Source: Phycisphaerales bacterium
Lineage (GTDB): Bacteria > Planctomycetota > Phycisphaerae > Phycisphaerales > UBA1924
DNA: 14,284 nucleotides
Reading direction: 5' to 3'
Assembly: GCA_026982035.1 (NCBI GenBank)
Contig: JALSHW010000226.1
Location: 1-14,284 of the forward strand
Positions 13,334 to 14,284 of the stretch are shown piece by piece (the stretch's first letter is position 1; each line of letters starts with the position of its first letter). The notes beneath the pieces are model-generated. The model did not search any database. It worked only from the letters and a program-made list of their open reading frames with translations, and had not been told where the DNA came from. The position numbers and the translations under genes are program-made.

Positions 13334-14284
13334 ATGCCAAGAAAGCAGACCAACCGATCCAGCCGTTCTCGGTTCGCCGCCTATATTGAGCGTCGCAGAA
13401 GCCAAAGGCATACCCAAGAAGTCCACGAATCGGTCGATGACACCCTCCAAAAAGCCCGTGACACCCGCTCCAAACGCACCGCAATGGGGCTCCTTGCCCA
13501 ATTCTGGAAACTGCTTGATGGCTTTCAACTGACGATTGTTGCCTCGCTGGCGACGCTTTCGATGGCGGTGGTGCTGGGCTTGGCGATGCCGATGAGCATG
13601 AAGGTTGCCATCGACTACATCATCACCGATACGCCAGGGCCGACCGGGCTTCCTGAGTTTCTTGGTATCTACGATGATTCGCGGAGTGACCGGGTTGGAT
13701 TGATCTGGATGCTCGGGGCTGCGATGCTTGGAATTACAATGGCTTCGATTGTCTTTGGGATGTGGGGACGCTGGCAATGCACGCGGATCACCAAGCGCGT
13801 TCAGGTGGCGTTGCGGCGGCGGGTGTTCAACCACGCCTCACATTTGCCATTGCACCGCATTCATCACCTCAAATCCGGAGGCATGTCGTCGATTCTCCGT
13901 GAAGATGCTGGGGGCGTTGGTGATTTGATCTTTTCACTCATCTACAACCCTTGGCGAGCGATTGTTCAGTTCCTTGGCACGCTCATCGTCCTTGTCTGGA
14001 TTGATTGGCGGCTCGTCATCGGGGCCCTCATGATGCTCCCGGTAATCTGGGTGAGTCATCGGACATGGATTCAGCGCATCCGTCCAATGTACAGAGACAT
14101 CCGCTCGCGTCGTCAGGGGATTGACGCGATGAGTGCTGAATCCTTTGCGGGGATGCGGGTGGTGCGTGCGTTCAATCGTCGCCAGGCCGAGGCCGCCCGG
14201 TTTACGACCGAAGGGCATTTGCTTGTTCGCCAAGAGTTGTACACATGGTGGTGGGCGCGGATCATCGAGATTGTTTGGCAGGTG
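13334..14284 (+). CDS. ABC transporter, type I exporter transmembrane domain (partial; runs off right edge)
   Basis: An open frame of 317 codons continues past the window end. Residues 1-55 are a very basic, soluble N-terminus (MPRKQTNRSSRSRF). An ABC_membrane fold follows, with helices at about 65-86, 121-143, 203-222 and 225-243. The long intracellular region is typical of exporters (RRRVFNHASHLPLHRIH at 161-177 and GMRVVRAFNRRQAEA at 273-287). The ATP-binding domain, expected after about residue 390, lies outside the window, so a fused half-transporter is inferred, not seen. Relatives include lipid A (MsbA-like), drug and peptide exporters; the substrate is unknown. ATG 13334 lacks an SD, and ATG 13484 (residue 51) is an alternative that would drop the basic extension. 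Confidence 0.88.
   Translation, partial: MPRKQTNRSSRSRFAAYIERRRSQRHTQEVHESVDDTLQKARDTRSKRTAMGLLAQFWKLLDGFQLTIVASLATLSMAVVLGLAMPMSMKVAIDYIITDTPGPTGLPEFLGIYDDSRSDRVGLIWMLGAAMLGITMASIVFGMWGRWQCTRITKRVQVALRRRVFNHASHLPLHRIHHLKSGGMSSILREDAGGVGDLIFSLIYNPWRAIVQFLGTLIVLVWIDWRLVIGALMMLPVIWVSHRTWIQRIRPMYRDIRSRRQGIDAMSAESFAGMRVVRAFNRRQAEAARFTTEGHLLVRQELYTWWWARIIEIVWQV

Noticed and set aside
13331..13834. Minus-strand open frame (167 codons) opposite the ABC exporter
   Set aside because: The plus-strand frame gives clear ABC exporter sequence; the antisense product is His/Arg/Pro-rich and lacks any domain.
1..14284. tRNA, rRNA, CRISPR, transposase, integrase or toxin-antitoxin genes
   Set aside because: Reading both strands gave no cloverleaf with a conserved T-arm, no regularly spaced direct repeats and no protein frames of these classes.

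Overview
The window looks like chromosomal DNA from a Gram-negative planctomycete, most likely near Phycisphaerales. That assignment is an inference from the two outer-membrane porins with aromatic C-termini, the planctomycete-like style of the dihydrouridine synthase and 7TM-HD protein, moderate-to-high GC, and several starts without a Shine-Dalgarno (SD). No tRNA, rRNA, CRISPR array, transposase or phage gene is visible.

Layout. Bases 1-288 (minus) hold the first 96 codons of a GTG-started lipoprotein. It is divergent from a tRNA-dihydrouridine synthase (306-1559, plus). A 51-residue single-helix membrane protein too short for ordinary gene calling follows at 1670-1825 (plus), with its own promoter-like sequence and a strong SD. 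Bases 1834-2021 form a compact palindromic intergenic structure: a 142-bp inverted-repeat element with two internal GC hairpins, each usable as a terminator for the gene running into it. On the minus strand come an 805-residue 7TM-HD (PgpH-like, c-di-AMP phosphodiesterase family) protein (2020-4437) and a PhoR-like histidine kinase with its PhoB-like response regulator (4617-6687).

A 426-bp intergenic region separates the response regulator from two plus-strand paralogous OprP/OprO-like porins (7114-8448 and 8703-9908), split by a textbook terminator. The second porin meets argS (9909-11783, minus) stop to stop with no spacer. Upstream of argS on the same strand is a dicarboxylate/acidic-amino-acid:cation symporter (11801-13234). 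Divergent from it, the first 317 codons of a type I ABC exporter subunit (13334-14284, plus) run off the right edge.

Functional reading. The most coherent unit is the PhoBR-like two-component pair facing two anion-porin-like genes, which suggests a phosphate or other anion starvation response coupled to outer-membrane uptake. This rests on family membership and gene order; no canonical Pho box was found. The other genes are housekeeping (argS, dus), second-messenger turnover (7TM-HD) and transport (symporter, ABC exporter). No clearly new multi-gene system was found. The least explained items are the palindromic element at 1834-2021, the 51-residue membrane protein, and the contrast between the two porins.
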